DNA of 64,000 nt, taken from positions 186,001 to 250,000 of the forward strand of contig JARKIF010000043.1 in assembly GCA_029378245.1 (NCBI GenBank), written 5' to 3'. Below, piece by piece: positions 10,955 to 21,308 of this stretch (position 1 is the first letter of the stretch; each line of letters starts with the position of its first letter). The notes beneath the pieces are model-generated. The model was not told the DNA's origin and ran no database searches. It saw only the letters and a list, made by a program, of their open reading frames with translations. The position numbers and the translations under genes were made by a program. Origin of the DNA: Roridomyces roridus. Taxonomy: Eukaryota; Basidiomycota; Agaricomycetes; Agaricales; Mycenaceae.

Positions 10955-11188
10955 AGCGGGTGACGAAGAGGCTGGGCGCTTACACCCGTCGCCGCATGTC
11001 GTTCTCCGCTGAAAATATTCGTTGAACCTGAAGTTCCGCGACGGAGGTGCAGGCGGTCGTAATCCAGACCTCTGCTGCCCGCAACGATGGCGCCCACAAG
11101 TTCGGCCATTGTACATTCTCGGGGCATTGATGCGCCTGCACAGCATCCGCCTTGCCATCACAATTCACCCACCTCCTTTCTTCCAGTC

Positions 11189-12423
11189 ATGTCACTGCAA
11201 CCCGCTGCTCCACTCCGTCCGCCGGACCCTCAGCTACCCACACTGGATTCACGCGATCTCGTTGCCATTTTTCATCCGTTACAAAACAGTCAAGGCGCTC
11301 CTATCCTCCGGTTCCCGGCATTCCCCATAAATCCAGACCCCGGTGCGCCTGTGGGCGTACCATTGGGCCTCGTCCTCGATGCATGTTTTATAGTTGCAAA
11401 CAACAGACGGGGACAACTGCAATTGCTCGCCCCATCAGCACGTCGCTGACGAGAGTGCCGACCCGGATGCACTGTTGGTTGCTGGGTACTACCAGCTTGT
11501 CGTCGTAGCTGAAGGAGGGCATTTGGTTTACGACTACGACGTATGCTCCTCGTTCGACGGCTGGGTACCACCGGCAGATATCCCCGTGCGTTGGAGAGGA
11601 CAGGAAGCTCCTTTATCGCACTCTGGCCCAGCGATCAAAGCCTGTATCGTAACTGGCGCCACCTCGTGTCTAACGGAAAGCCGTCTTGTCCCCAGATCTG
11701 CAGTTCAGTGGGTACGTTCTCAAACTACCGTCCTTGAAGATCCTGGCTCACAGATTCGTACAGTCTGCCCACTATTACCTCTTGATCAAGACCTGCTACG
11801 GGGGCGATACCGCCGAGGACCTCGACTCTGCCCGCAACGTGATACCACTGCGCACCGATCTGCACCTTGCATGGAATCACGGGCTCTTCGTTTTCGTCCC
11901 GTACGCCGGACGCATCGTGCCTGTGGTTTTAGATGATACTTCAGCTGGCCATGGGGAGCTGGCGTACAAGTATCATCTCAGAGACATCGCATTTCCTGAT
12001 CAGGTCCTCCGTGGCTACCTTTTCGTCCGATTTGCATGGGATATCCTCAAGTTCCATGCTTCTGGGTTGCCCGATTTTGTGAAGATACGAATGCCACCGG
12101 CGACGCGGGTGGCTGATCTTAAGCGCTCGAATTTTGGCATGGATCGCGAAGGCGAGAAGGCAAAGAGGGTTGCCGGCTGGGCCAAGGGTGGGAATTGGAG
12201 CTGGAGCCATATTTCGGACGGCGAGTGAACTCGTATTTGATGTCTATGAAGCCGTTGATGAGGATTTGCGGGGTGGGTGGACACTTCAATTGATCTGAGC
12301 GACTACTCACGAACCCCTTCCAGAGCAGCCATACCTCACCGTTGAGCTGGGGCGATATGCTGGGTACTCAAAGATCAAGTGTCTGGAGCTTGAGTACCGG
12401 AAGTTTCGGCAAGGAAGATGAAG
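11189..12423 (+). pseudogene. Broken HNH-nuclease-like gene (first tandem copy)
   Basis: This copy is homologous to the gene at 12807-14119. It begins MSLQPAAPL and matches through FHPLQNSQGAPI and NNRRGQLQLLAP. At about 11437 it lacks five bases relative to the second copy, and the frame ends at a TGA at 11447-11449. The next frame carries on with GYYQLVVVAEGGHLVYDYD and WVPPADIPVRWRG. An intron near 11712 leads to DSARNVIPLRTDLHLAW, the HNH core. A second shift occurs near 12225 before the last exon. Two frame breaks make a full protein unlikely. A sequencing error cannot explain a five-base loss well. The HNH motif here keeps the DLH histidine but has SRLVP where the family usually has a histidine (HLVP). 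Confidence 0.7.
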
Positions 12424-12424
12424 A

Positions 12425-12806
12425 TGAATGGTGACGGAAGACGAGGAGGCCTATCCTGACTTCTTGATGGTCTGCATCCAGTTCGGGTATGGTGGGTTGG
12501 CCAGGGAGGAAGAAAGGGAGGTCTTTTGGACCCGCTGCCAAGTACGGAGGGCTGAAGCGAGGTCGGAATCTGGCTATGAGGACAACGGATTCTCGCCCTC
12601 CTCCGCATCTTGTTCTTCCATTGGTATGGTGCCAGCCAATACGAGGCGCCCGATCCGATTCAAATCTCTGTTGACGTTGGATCCCTGGGGGCCGTAGCTA
12701 TTATCCACTCTCCCGTCGCCCTTGGCATGACGTCGGCATTGATGCGCCTGCACAGCATCTCTGTCGCGCTCCCATTACATAATCCTCCTTTCTTTCACCA
12801 CACTCA
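12425..12806 (+). repeat. Degraded duplicate of the F-box gene 3' end and HNH promoter
   Basis: From 12428 the sequence parallels the end of the F-box gene at 10800-10960: a run like GAGGAGGCCTATCC, then GGTTGGCCAGGG and TTTTGGACCCGC, then an AAGTACGGAGG-like end. After it comes a copy of the sequence before the first HNH gene, including GATGCGCCTGCACAGCATC. So about 1.6 kb (F-box tail plus HNH gene) was duplicated in tandem. Confidence 0.65.
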
Positions 12807-14119
12807 ATGTCACTCATGTACCTGCTCCCCTGCACGATTTGCCCGAAACGCTCTCCGCCACCACGACTGGCTTCAGGCGGTCTCATTGCCGTCTGGCATC
12901 CATTGCAAAACGGCCAAGGCGCTCCCATGCTCGAACTCCCAGCGTTTCCCGGCAACCCAGACCCCGATGCCCCTGTGGGCGTATCAGTAGGCCTCGTACT
13001 CGATGCCTCTTCCATACTGGCGAAGAACAGACGCGGAGAACTGCAATTGTTGGCAGCGCCCCATGACCGCATCGCGGACGATTCCACAACGGATCAACTA
13101 CTGTCTCCTGGGTACTATCAGTTCGTGGTTGTTGCCGAAGGAGGCGAGCTGGTTTACGACTGGGATATCTGCCCCTCTTTCGACGACTGGGTACCACCGG
13201 CAGACATACCTTTGCGCTGGAGAGGAGGAGAAGATGCCTGGACTCCACCTCGCCAGTATTGCATTTCTGACAGCGACTCGAGCGCGGCGGTGAAAGGAGA
13301 AGACGGGGCCTGTGTTGTCACCCGCTCCACTGTGGGTTTGCAGTCATGTCGCATGGTCCCGGAATCCGCATTGGATTGGGTGCGTTCTGAAATTATTGTC
13401 GTCTTGATTTTGGCTGACGGGTAGTGCAGTGGGAGGAAAATTGGGGTGCAATTAGAAAATACGGCGGTAATCCCACCACAGAATTCAATTCTCCCCGTAA
13501 TATGATCGCAATGCGTTACGACCTGGACCAACAGAGCAGGGATACCGGTCTGTTTGTTTTCGCCCCATACGCCGGACGCATCGTGTCGGTCTTTTTGGTT
13601 GCCACCGGTGGAGAACTGGCATATCAGTATCATATGACAGAGGTTGAATTCCCCACACGAGTCCGCCGAGCCTACGTTTTCTTGCGCTTCGCATGGACTG
13701 TCCTCAAGTTCTATACTCCTGGGTTAGCCTGGGTCGTGAGGAACATAGGGATGCCAGTGAATCTCAAGCGCTCACATTCCGACACGGACCAAGCACGAGC
13801 TATCAAGAAGGCTAGAACGGACGACAGCGAGAGTGAGAATGGGAGCGGGAGGCAGGTGGACGATGAGGCTGTCCTTGCTCTACACGAGGCCATCGACGAA
13901 AACTTGCAGAGTGAGTGGCAACTCCAGTTCCAATGAGCGACCCACAAACCCCTTTCAGAGCAAGGGTACCTCACCGCTTATGATGCCAAACTCGGGCGAT
14001 ATGTTGGGTACTCGAAGATGGAGCGTCTGGAGCTTGATTACCGGCGTGCCCACCCGGAAGTTTCGGCAGTGAGCTCGACGTGCTTCTGGGAGGAGCCGGA
14101 CCAGGAGTGCGTTGACTGA
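12807..14119 (+). CDS. HNH-nuclease-like protein (second tandem copy, intact)
   Basis: Three exons: 12807-13379, 13430-13910 and 13959-14119. All junctions keep frame, giving about 404 residues. The N-terminal third (WHPLQNGQGAPMLELPAF) is shared with the broken copy. The centre fits the HNH_2-type domain expanded in Agaricomycetes: DGACVVTRSTVGLQSCRMVP, then FNSPRNMIAMRYDLDQQ and TGLFVFAPYAGRIV. Both positions where a catalytic or metal-binding histidine is usual are changed: CRMVP instead of CHLVP, and DLD instead of DLH. Nuclease activity is therefore doubtful. A basic patch LKRSHSD...AIKKARTDD could be a nuclear localisation signal. The C-terminal exon ends EEPDQECVD. Confidence 0.75.
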
Positions 14120-14716
14120 TGTCCTATCTTTTTGTGTACGTTGTTTTCGTCTAATTCGGCTGCTTCAGCTCACCTTATTCAGATTCCCATACCGCTCTGA
14201 CGCATGTGCTGTGGGATTACCTGGCGAGGAACGAGGGTGGGAGGGTCGTTGGGGTCCACCTTTCTTTGCGCGCGGTGCGAAGTACGAGAGCACAACGCTT
14301 TCTCCTTACCCGTTCTCTCGCATTGTCGCAGCCGTGGTATTTCGTGCTTTTACGGGTCTGGCGCAACACAACAGAGCTCACGTTCCATCGATTCGCATGG
14401 GGCGTGAAGGAGACGCAAGCGGTCGGTGGTCGTTGTTCATGGACAAGGCCTTTGCGCTGGAAAGCGCAAGGCCGGGAGATCCATACGTGGGTGGCGCTCG
14501 ACCCTTCCTACCTCTGTATAAATGAAGTCTCTTTAAGTAGCTCTTCTGTAGTACCTGCAATCTACACATTTTACAGCCTACACCTTGTCTTCTTTTCCTT
14601 CCACTTGAAATGTGCGCACGATTTGCGCACCCATCAAGGCCTCTATCTGCATCATCTGCAGCCCGAACGAGGTACATGATTTAGCTGATGGCTACCCAAC
14701 TCTTGCCTCATAACTT
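14120..14716. other. Intergenic with a possible remnant of the duplicated F-box tail
   Basis: A frame beginning near 14206 (LWDYLARNEGGRVVG) resembles the C-terminal WEWLARAEGRESLL segment of the F-box gene, followed by a CGAAGTACGAGAG-like end. It may be a third, truncated copy of that tail. The rest, 14300-14716, shows nothing I can support. Confidence 0.3.
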
Positions 14717-14844
14717 GACCTCTTCGGGGTGTCGTACGTCAAATTTGGAACAATACAGAGAAGATTAGCATGGCCCCTGCACAAGGATGACACGCTGTTT
14801 CAGAGTGGTAGACCTTCGGGTCCCAATATTTATGCTGCATTTTT
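14717..14844 (+). ncRNA. U6 spliceosomal RNA
   Basis: The core matches U6 nearly base for base: AATTTGGAACAATACAGAGA, then AGATTAGCATGGCCCCTGCA and CAAGGATGACACGC. It includes the invariant ACAGAGA box that pairs with the 5' splice site and the AGC triad. A short 5' stem with a CTTCG loop (ACCT-CTTCG-GGGT) precedes it, as in U6. A T run at 14840-14844 could end Pol III transcription. Two things are odd. The base before the ACAGAGA region reads CAATACAGAGA rather than the common CGATACAGAGA. The 3' part after GACACGC is longer than usual and ends in a TTCG hairpin. No clear TATA box is seen about 25 bases upstream. It may be the functional gene or a divergent copy. Confidence 0.85.
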
Positions 14845-14968
14845 CATTTTTGAAGCTACGAGACAATGCCTTGGATTGCCTCCTCGATTGCTCCTCGACG
14901 AAGATCCTCTCTATGTTTACAAATAAACTTGTTTACATTCACCCTTACTACGTTTGTACAACCGCTCT

Positions 14969-16352
14969 CTACGCCCTCGGCTGGCTCACGTCCGGATACA
15001 CGTCAAACCTCCGCTGCTCAGTCACTGGAATCCCAGCGCGAGCACTGTGCATCAGCTCGGGGTCAACATCCACGAAGATGATATCCTCCCCCTCCTCAGC
15101 CTCGACCAAAACTTTGCCCCTACGTTTGAGTTAGCATACACGTCGGTTACAGCGAGGGAAAACGACCAACATTGGGTCCACGACCATTGAATGACCCCAC
15201 TAGGTAGTCCAGTTAGTTAGAGAGCACGACGCCTCAATGGATACGTACTGCATGATAACCTGCAGTCATATCTCGAGCCGGACTGCACATGGCCATGAAC
15301 ACTTGATTGTCCACAGCGCTAGAATGCTTCGTGAGCCTAGTCCTTGCTGCACAGAGCGACCCGCTCACCGTGAGCGTTGGAGCAGCTCCCAGTGGAGCGG
15401 CCCCGTCGTCGTGTTAAAGGCGCCGGGGTAGATGAGGACTTGGGCTCCTGTACTCGTGTCAATTTGCGATTCCAGATAGAGGCAAATGAAGGACCTTGGC
15501 GGGCAGCAATCATGGCAAGCTCGGGGAAGCGCACGTCGTAGCAGATCCCGAGACCAATGCGGGCGAATTCTGAAGCTTGTGAGTCTTGCATAGTCCAGTG
15601 CATGGAAGTCGTACCCGTATCAAAGAAGTTGGTGGTAGATCCGCCGGTCAGGGTCTCGCTTTCCTGGAATACAGTCAGCACGTAGACCTTCTCTTTCCAA
15701 GTCCGCACCTTGAACTTGATCTTCCCGGGAATATCGATATCGAATAGATGGACTTTGCGGTGGATTGCGACGAGGTCACCTGGTTCGGGTGAATACGCCG
15801 ATAGAACAACCGTGGAAGCTCGTACCATCCGGGTTGTACACCGTGCAGGTGTTGTAGACTTTATCGTCCACGTCGCGCTCTGGGATGGTGCCTGTGGAAA
15901 AGCAGTTTCGGAACGCTGATCTCGTGTAGGTTTAACAGGACCGCCCTCCGATGAGCCATGTCTTTGTCTCTTTCGCGACATCGGAGAGCATCTTGACGCC
16001 TGGATTGTCATGGTTAGCTCGAGGAATGACTCTTGCTTGTGGGAACGCACTTTCACTCTGAGTTTCGGCGACGTTGTATGGTTTGCCCGTGAAGCCGATC
16101 TTCTCCGCGTAAACAGGGAAGTGTACATGGCCGTAGGGAGAGTTGAAGCATTCCTGAAGCCTCCGGTAAGTCTCAGACGAGACAGTGCTGGTAAGAGTGG
16201 CAGACAGGCAAGACGATCAAGTCAGGTTTCTTGGCGTTTGCAGCAGCTCGTAAGACCATTTCCCGGGCATGCTTGATGTTGTCGGTCTTGTTGGCAGTAA
16301 CACTCCCCAGTTGAATGAGGGCCAGGCGGAAGGGCTTGAAGCTCGGGGACAT
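14969..16352 (-). CDS. NIT2: Omega-amidase / nitrilase-superfamily hydrolase, NIT2-like
   Basis: It hydrolyses alpha-ketoglutaramate or alpha-ketosuccinamate to the keto acid and ammonia, clearing transaminase by-products. The ATG at 16352 begins [18 protein letters not shown]. Ten small introns can be read in frame. The three catalytic positions of the family are present: Glu in [10 protein letters not shown], Lys in [12 protein letters not shown], and Cys in [14 protein letters not shown]. Other family marks are [25 protein letters not shown], and [20 protein letters not shown]. The last exons read [36 protein letters not shown] and end [11 protein letters not shown]. The length of about 300 residues fits the family. 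The gene is divergent from the one at 16470, with only 117 bases between the start codons. Confidence 0.93.
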
Positions 16353-16469
16353 GGTGGTGCTGGTCAAGAGAGATTTCGATGCCTTACCCGTTTGATCGCT
16401 TCCGTTTTGGGCCAAACGCGACTCGCGTCCTGCCACCACCACAGACCACAGACTACGCCTCTCTCTTGA

Positions 16470-17344
16470 ATGAATCAAGGCCAACCTCTCGATGCGGCTC
16501 CACCCGCTGCGCCAGCCGCGTCGCAGAGGCGGAATCCCAGACCACCCAGAAAGACGAATGCAGAAAGGGCTGCGACGGAGCAAGAGCACCTGAACCTCGT
16601 CATGACTGCTGCACACACTACGATCCGCATACTAGTCCAGAACAACTGCTACGCTGCCGTCTTTGGCAGTCTCGCGTGCAACCTCTACGGTAATAGTCGT
16701 TGTCCAAAGGTGAGGGCCATCCCAATTTCTCTACCTCGCCTCCACTCACCTATAGTCGGTCGAAGGATGCAGACATTCTCGTCTTCCCACCCGCAGGCGT
16801 CACCACCGATGCAGAAGCCATCAAGCGTCTGCTCGTTGCCACTGCCCCGCGCCAATTCTACCTCAAGAACGCTCGCGACCCCGCTGCTACCTACCGCATT
16901 CTCTGGTTCCACCTCCCTCCACGCCGTCGCGAAACCAAAGTCGACATCCTCATCCCCGGAACGAGTGGCATGTCCCTCCCAGTCATCCCAGTCCCTCGCA
17001 TCCGCTGGGCAAGCGGCGTCCCTCTCGCCCCTTTCCCATTCATCCTCCTCCACAAACTGAAAGGCTGGGCCGACCACCGCGATGCACCCGAGACTTTTAA
17101 ACGCGCGAGGCAGGCTACGGATGCAGCGGATGTGAGGAGGTTGCTCGAGATCACCACCGAGACTCGCGTGCTCGAGATGTTGGCAGAGTGGTGGAAGGAC
17201 CAGGAGCTGTTTGATGAAGCGTTGCAGACCGACTCGGTCGACCGTGTGCGGCAGTATTGTTTGGAGTTTCCAGGTCGTGCGCCACGATGGCGGGCATTGG
17301 GATTTGACGTGCCCGAGTTGACGCCACCGGCCGCCACCCAGTAA
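16470..17344 (+). CDS. Nucleotidyltransferase-fold protein, function unknown
   Basis: Two exons. The first, from the ATG at 16470, ends near 16709 (NSRCPK). The second begins near 16766 (DADILVF) and runs to the TAA at 17342-17344. The motif pattern FGSLACNLYGNSRCPKDADI, then ETKVDILIPG, fits the polymerase-beta type nucleotidyltransferase superfamily: a Gly-Ser followed by Asp-x-Asp, then a third Asp. The N-terminus is rich in Pro and Ala and likely disordered. Mushroom genomes contain many such proteins of unknown substrate. The C-terminal half is helical and ends with a short Pro-rich tail. It shares a very short divergent promoter with the NIT2 gene. Confidence 0.75.
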
Positions 17345-17444
17345 TTTTCTTGAATCCTCTTCTTGTTGTACACCGGGACATTTGTATCTTAGGGAGGTCA
17401 TAGATAGTGTTGTACATGTATAAACCGTAGTAATATACCATATT

Positions 17445-19987
17445 TCAAGCTTCTTCAGCCGTCTTTTCAGTCTTGTCGCGCAACCCTTGCACATCCTTTT
17501 CGTGCCTCCGCTCCATCAAGTGCGGCGTCCATCCAGCCGAATTCCATGGCTTCACGTCCGAGCGGTACATTTCGTCCACCTATTCGTACCTCAGCATCGT
17601 GACAAAACGGAAAAGAACACACAAACCTCTTCCAAACTAAGCCCCTTAGTCTCCGGGATACACAGCCAGACATATCCGTACCCTGTCCGAAACTCAGCAA
17701 GACGCTCCAGTACACCATCTCATTCACGCACCAAACACCAGCATCCCGAAGAAGATGAGCAGAATGAGCGGCCCAATGTCGTTGGCGATCCGGGGAGCAA
17801 AGAACCCAAGTAAAAAGTTCCAGAGCCAATTCGTAGCGCTGCCCAAGGCGATGGCTTTGGGCCGGACGCGGAGTGGAAAGGATTCGCCTAAGTATACCCA
17901 CCTGAATCGCATTCAGAATCAGAAACGCTGAAGGAGTGGGTGGCTTACGGCGTAGGTCCCCAGAAAATGGAGAACGACAGGACGTGCAGCACCGCGAACG
18001 CAATGAGGACGTCGCCTCCCGCCTTGTTTCTCTGAGTGAGCAACTCTTTGGCGGTGCCAGTCTGAAAGATCGTCAGAGATGCCTGACAGTGGGTAATTCA
18101 CTGACAGGCGCCAGGGTAAAGTGGCCAACAAGCCCGGCCTGAAGAAGATATCGGATTACTTCTAATGAGGAGTGGATGGACATACTATAATCGCGCAGGT
18201 GGCTTCCAGAATTGCTCCAGTAAGGAGAGAGCGACGTCTGCCCCATGTCTTGCTCAAATGAGCGGCCTCCTACGTCCAATATTCCCATAACTCACTTCAA
18301 TCAAGACCTAGCATTCATCAGACACGGGGACATTCGATTAAAAACGAGACCTACCAGAGCAGGAATAGTACCCGCAACGGAAACCGCGCCGAGGATCGTC
18401 TGGATGACATACGGAGACAATCTACAGGACAGTCAGCCAACGCATCCGGACTCGCAGAGGACGTACTGTGTGCCCGCACTCTTGAAGAACGTATCACCAT
18501 AATAATCTGCGCCAAATTCAGACGTATGTTCCCGCATCCAGAAAGGAAATACGCACAATAGAAATTCTGCCCATTGAGCTGCTGTATGAACTGCAGCATC
18601 ATCCCATTAGCCGTCCGCTTCCATAACCCATTCCGGGCAGAGAAACATTCAAGCCAAGTAGCTTTACCACCCGCGTTCTCCTCGTTGATGGCGTACTGCA
18701 GCTCCTCGACGGTCTCGATCACCACGGGGTCGTCGATGGGCACCCCAGCGAGCTCAGCAACGACGCGGGTGGCTTCTTCCGTTTTGCCGGTTCCAAGAAG
18801 ATGACGGCTGTTAACAAGTTAAGCCGAGGAATTGGAAGTAATAGAGACGGACGGTGACTCTGGGAGGAAGAAGATGCCCGAGAGCAAGGCCAGACCCCAA
18901 ACCAACTGGAGCCCCACAGGAACACGCCAAGACGCAGAGTTGGGCACGGCGTGGGTTGCGAGATCGAGCACGTAGCTCAGGAAGATGCTGGAGAGGAAAT
19001 TAGTTAATTTTCGATTGTGGACCGGGTCGCATACCCAATGATGATTTGAAGCTGATAGAGCACGAGAAGCGTCCCTCGCAGCGCCTTCGGGGCCGTCTCT
19101 CCGTTGTAGAGACTATTGACAGTGTGAGCTGATCTGCCGCGAGAATGTAATAAAGACGAACGGGACGATAGCTAGCCATCAAATCAGCGCAGGGTCAAAT
19201 TGAAAAGTGCAGGCAAATTTACCAGACAAAGCGCCGACACCAAGCCCGGCTATGAAGCGGCCCATAGTAAACTGCACGAGGGAGCGCACGGTCGCCGTTT
19301 GGATAGCAACGCCAATGGTGAAGATGGCACTCCAGATCAAGAGCGACCCGCGTCTGCCAGCACGATCACTCGTAAAGGCTTGACCCAAAGCGCCACTAAG
19401 CCTGGGGTCAGAGGACGCCTGGAGCTGACAATGCGGGCCTACACAAATGTACTAAGGGAAGCGTTAAACATCGTCGAAAAGGCAAGCTGAGTAACGTACC
19501 CAGCAGACAAGAGTGACACGATAATGGATTGGCGGGAGCTGGACAAGAACATCTGTCCGTCCGAGCCCATTTGGCCGAAACGGTCGATGAAATCCGGCAT
19601 GATGAGACATCCCTGGAGGCGGAGGTGAGGAACGAGGCTCGAGCATTGGACTCGCCAGGACTTACTGAAATGACTCCAATGTCATAGCTGGCGTAGATAT
19701 CAGCACTCGACCTGAGCCCAGTACTCCAAGGCGCACCCAAATAAAAAGCCTGGACATTGCGTTCTACAAGGCCGTCAGAGAATGCGAGGCAACAGCTGGC
19801 AGGACGGACGTACGGTTTCAAGCGTCAACTGGCCTGTGCACGCTCACCTCCTACTCCAAAGTCAGTCAAGCGACGACAAAATGCAAGGAAACAAACCAAA
19901 AGCGATGAATGTAGCAAGCAAAATGGCTCTTCTGTTCGTCGGCACTGCTCTTATAGATATGCCACCGGCTGGAAGTGCTCCTGCCAT
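17445..19987 (-). CDS. MFS sugar transporter with microexons
   Basis: A proton-coupled or facilitative hexose-type transporter of the plasma membrane, 12 membrane helices expected. Family marks, in order, are GGFLFGYDIGVIS, RRGSLLIWS, MGRFIAGLGVG, LYNGETAPKALRGTL, FFLPESP, FIQQLNGQNFYYYY, ESFPLRVRPKAIALGSATNW and PETKGLSLEEVDEMY, ending KTEKTAEEA. The ATG at 19987 starts MAGALPAGG. The 5' half is split into tiny exons. Exon 1 is 19987-19897. Then come a 3-base exon at 19850-19848, a 13-base exon at 19749-19737 and a 22-base exon at 19687-19666, which together give FGGFLFGYDIGVIS. A 9-base exon (TACATTTGT) gives GTFVGALGQ and a 10-base exon gives SAIVPLYN. All later junctions keep frame, and no frameshift is needed. 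The sugar transported cannot be told. Confidence 0.9.
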
Positions 19988-20394
19988 CGTTGGTGAAGTA
20001 GAGACGTTGAGGGAAAGAGAGGAGCTCGTGGGGACCAGTGGGAATGAACGAGTTCAGCTCCCTCGGATGACACAAATTCCGTGGTGGAAGGCAAGTATTT
20101 CGAGGAAGAACATCGCACGCGTCCGCAGAGCCGACAAAAAGGCGGCTTCGGAATGTCGGGCATTCATTCAGAGCTCAGATACGCAGAAGCGAGCGTCCCA
20201 AGCTCGTTTCCACTGCGAATACAATGACGTGGGTGGGGTCTCAAAAATGCGTTCCGACAACGAAGGGGATAGGACTCGGAGAAGCGGCATTGACCAAGGA
20301 GATCGCAAAACATGTCCTTGTGGCCGGACAGCAAGAGTTGACGGAAAAGAGCGTGCCAATTCAAGTGGGTGGACGAGGGGTGGACGAGGGCAAA
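19988..20394. other. Promoter side of the MFS gene
   Basis: The region upstream of the transporter start. Several unconnected frames cross it on both strands, but none has a motif. I see no repeat before 20395. Confidence 0.3.
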
Positions 20395-20806
20395 ACACTT
20401 CGTGGATTCCGAGGTTTCGGACGGGCCGAAGATGGTTCCGGAACCTGATTGATAGGTCTCGCTCCAGCCGAAACCGGCATAAATTACCATATATGGCAAT
20501 TTCAATCAGGTTTCTGCCAGCTGCATGCAAAATCGTAGGCCATCAGGAATCCGACAGCTGTGGAGCTCGGGAGAGCTCGGGTGGTGCCGCCACGAGCTGC
20601 CACGAGCTCCAACACTACTCGGAGCTGCACGGCACACCTGGCAAGCGGAATTAGAGTGGGTTTGGAGCAAGCCGGACCTTCCAGCTCCACAGCTGTCGCG
20701 TTTTTGATGGCCTAGGATTTTGCATTTAGCGGGCAAAGCCGAAACCTCATCACTGGTTTCGGAACCATCTTTGGGCCGGCCGACACCCGGCAATCGCCCA
20801 TGTGAA
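20395..20806. repeat. Foldback (long inverted repeat) element, MITE-like
   Basis: The two halves are imperfect inverted copies. Left arm, about 20395-20575: GATTCCGAGG, GGGCCGAAGATGGTTCCG, AGCCGAAACC, ATGCAAAATCGTAGGCCATC and CGACAGCTGTGGAGCT. Read backwards, the right arm, about 20690-20806, has GATTGCCGGG, CCCAAAGATGGTTCCG, TGCAAAATCCTAGGCCATC and CGACAGCTGTGGAGCT. The left arm holds an extra A/T-rich stretch (ATTACCATATATGG). The centre is GC-rich, with repeated GAGCTC. No protein is encoded, and I could not fix a target-site duplication, so the ends are approximate. Confidence 0.6.
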
Positions 20807-21308
20807 AGGCGATTCCGATTCGCTCGATTCGGACTCGAGGCTGTGCGAAGGTGCGTGAGTGGGGCACGTGATGCTGTTCAACTCATTGTTGAACTTCATG
20901 TCCGTGGACCACTGCATTTTCAGATTCCAACAATTTGGTTTGGTCTTCTGCCGACTATTGCGTCGCTCATAAAATACTCTACTGTCCAACAATGCGAAGT
21001 TCAACGTTCGAAAGGCAAATTCAACGCCGACTGCCAATAGACCGACACGCAGTAAGTAGTATCTGCCTAGATCTTGTTGCCGGAGGGGCGGGTTCCCTGG
21101 CCAGCTTCACGATGAGGGTCCGTCACCCCAAGTCTTCAACATATCGTCTAAGGACCAAGACATTGACCACATCCCCAACGGACTCTGTGGCTTGGATCTC
21201 GACTTAGCTTGAAGGCAGACACGACTAGAAGAACCCGGTCGACGTTGCCGATATCATGACACACTCAGACTGTGAGTCCGTCGATAAGCGTCGATTTCTT
21301 CTTTTGCC
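20807..21308. other. Intergenic before gene X
   Basis: Short frames only, no motif. The stretch 20880-20900 contains a small palindrome (CAACTCATTGTTGAAC). Nothing else is supported. Confidence 0.3.

Noticed and set aside
15337..16128. A 263-codon frame inside the NIT2 gene
   Set aside because: It reads through several introns in the wrong phase. The spliced NIT2 exons carry the catalytic residues and explain the locus.
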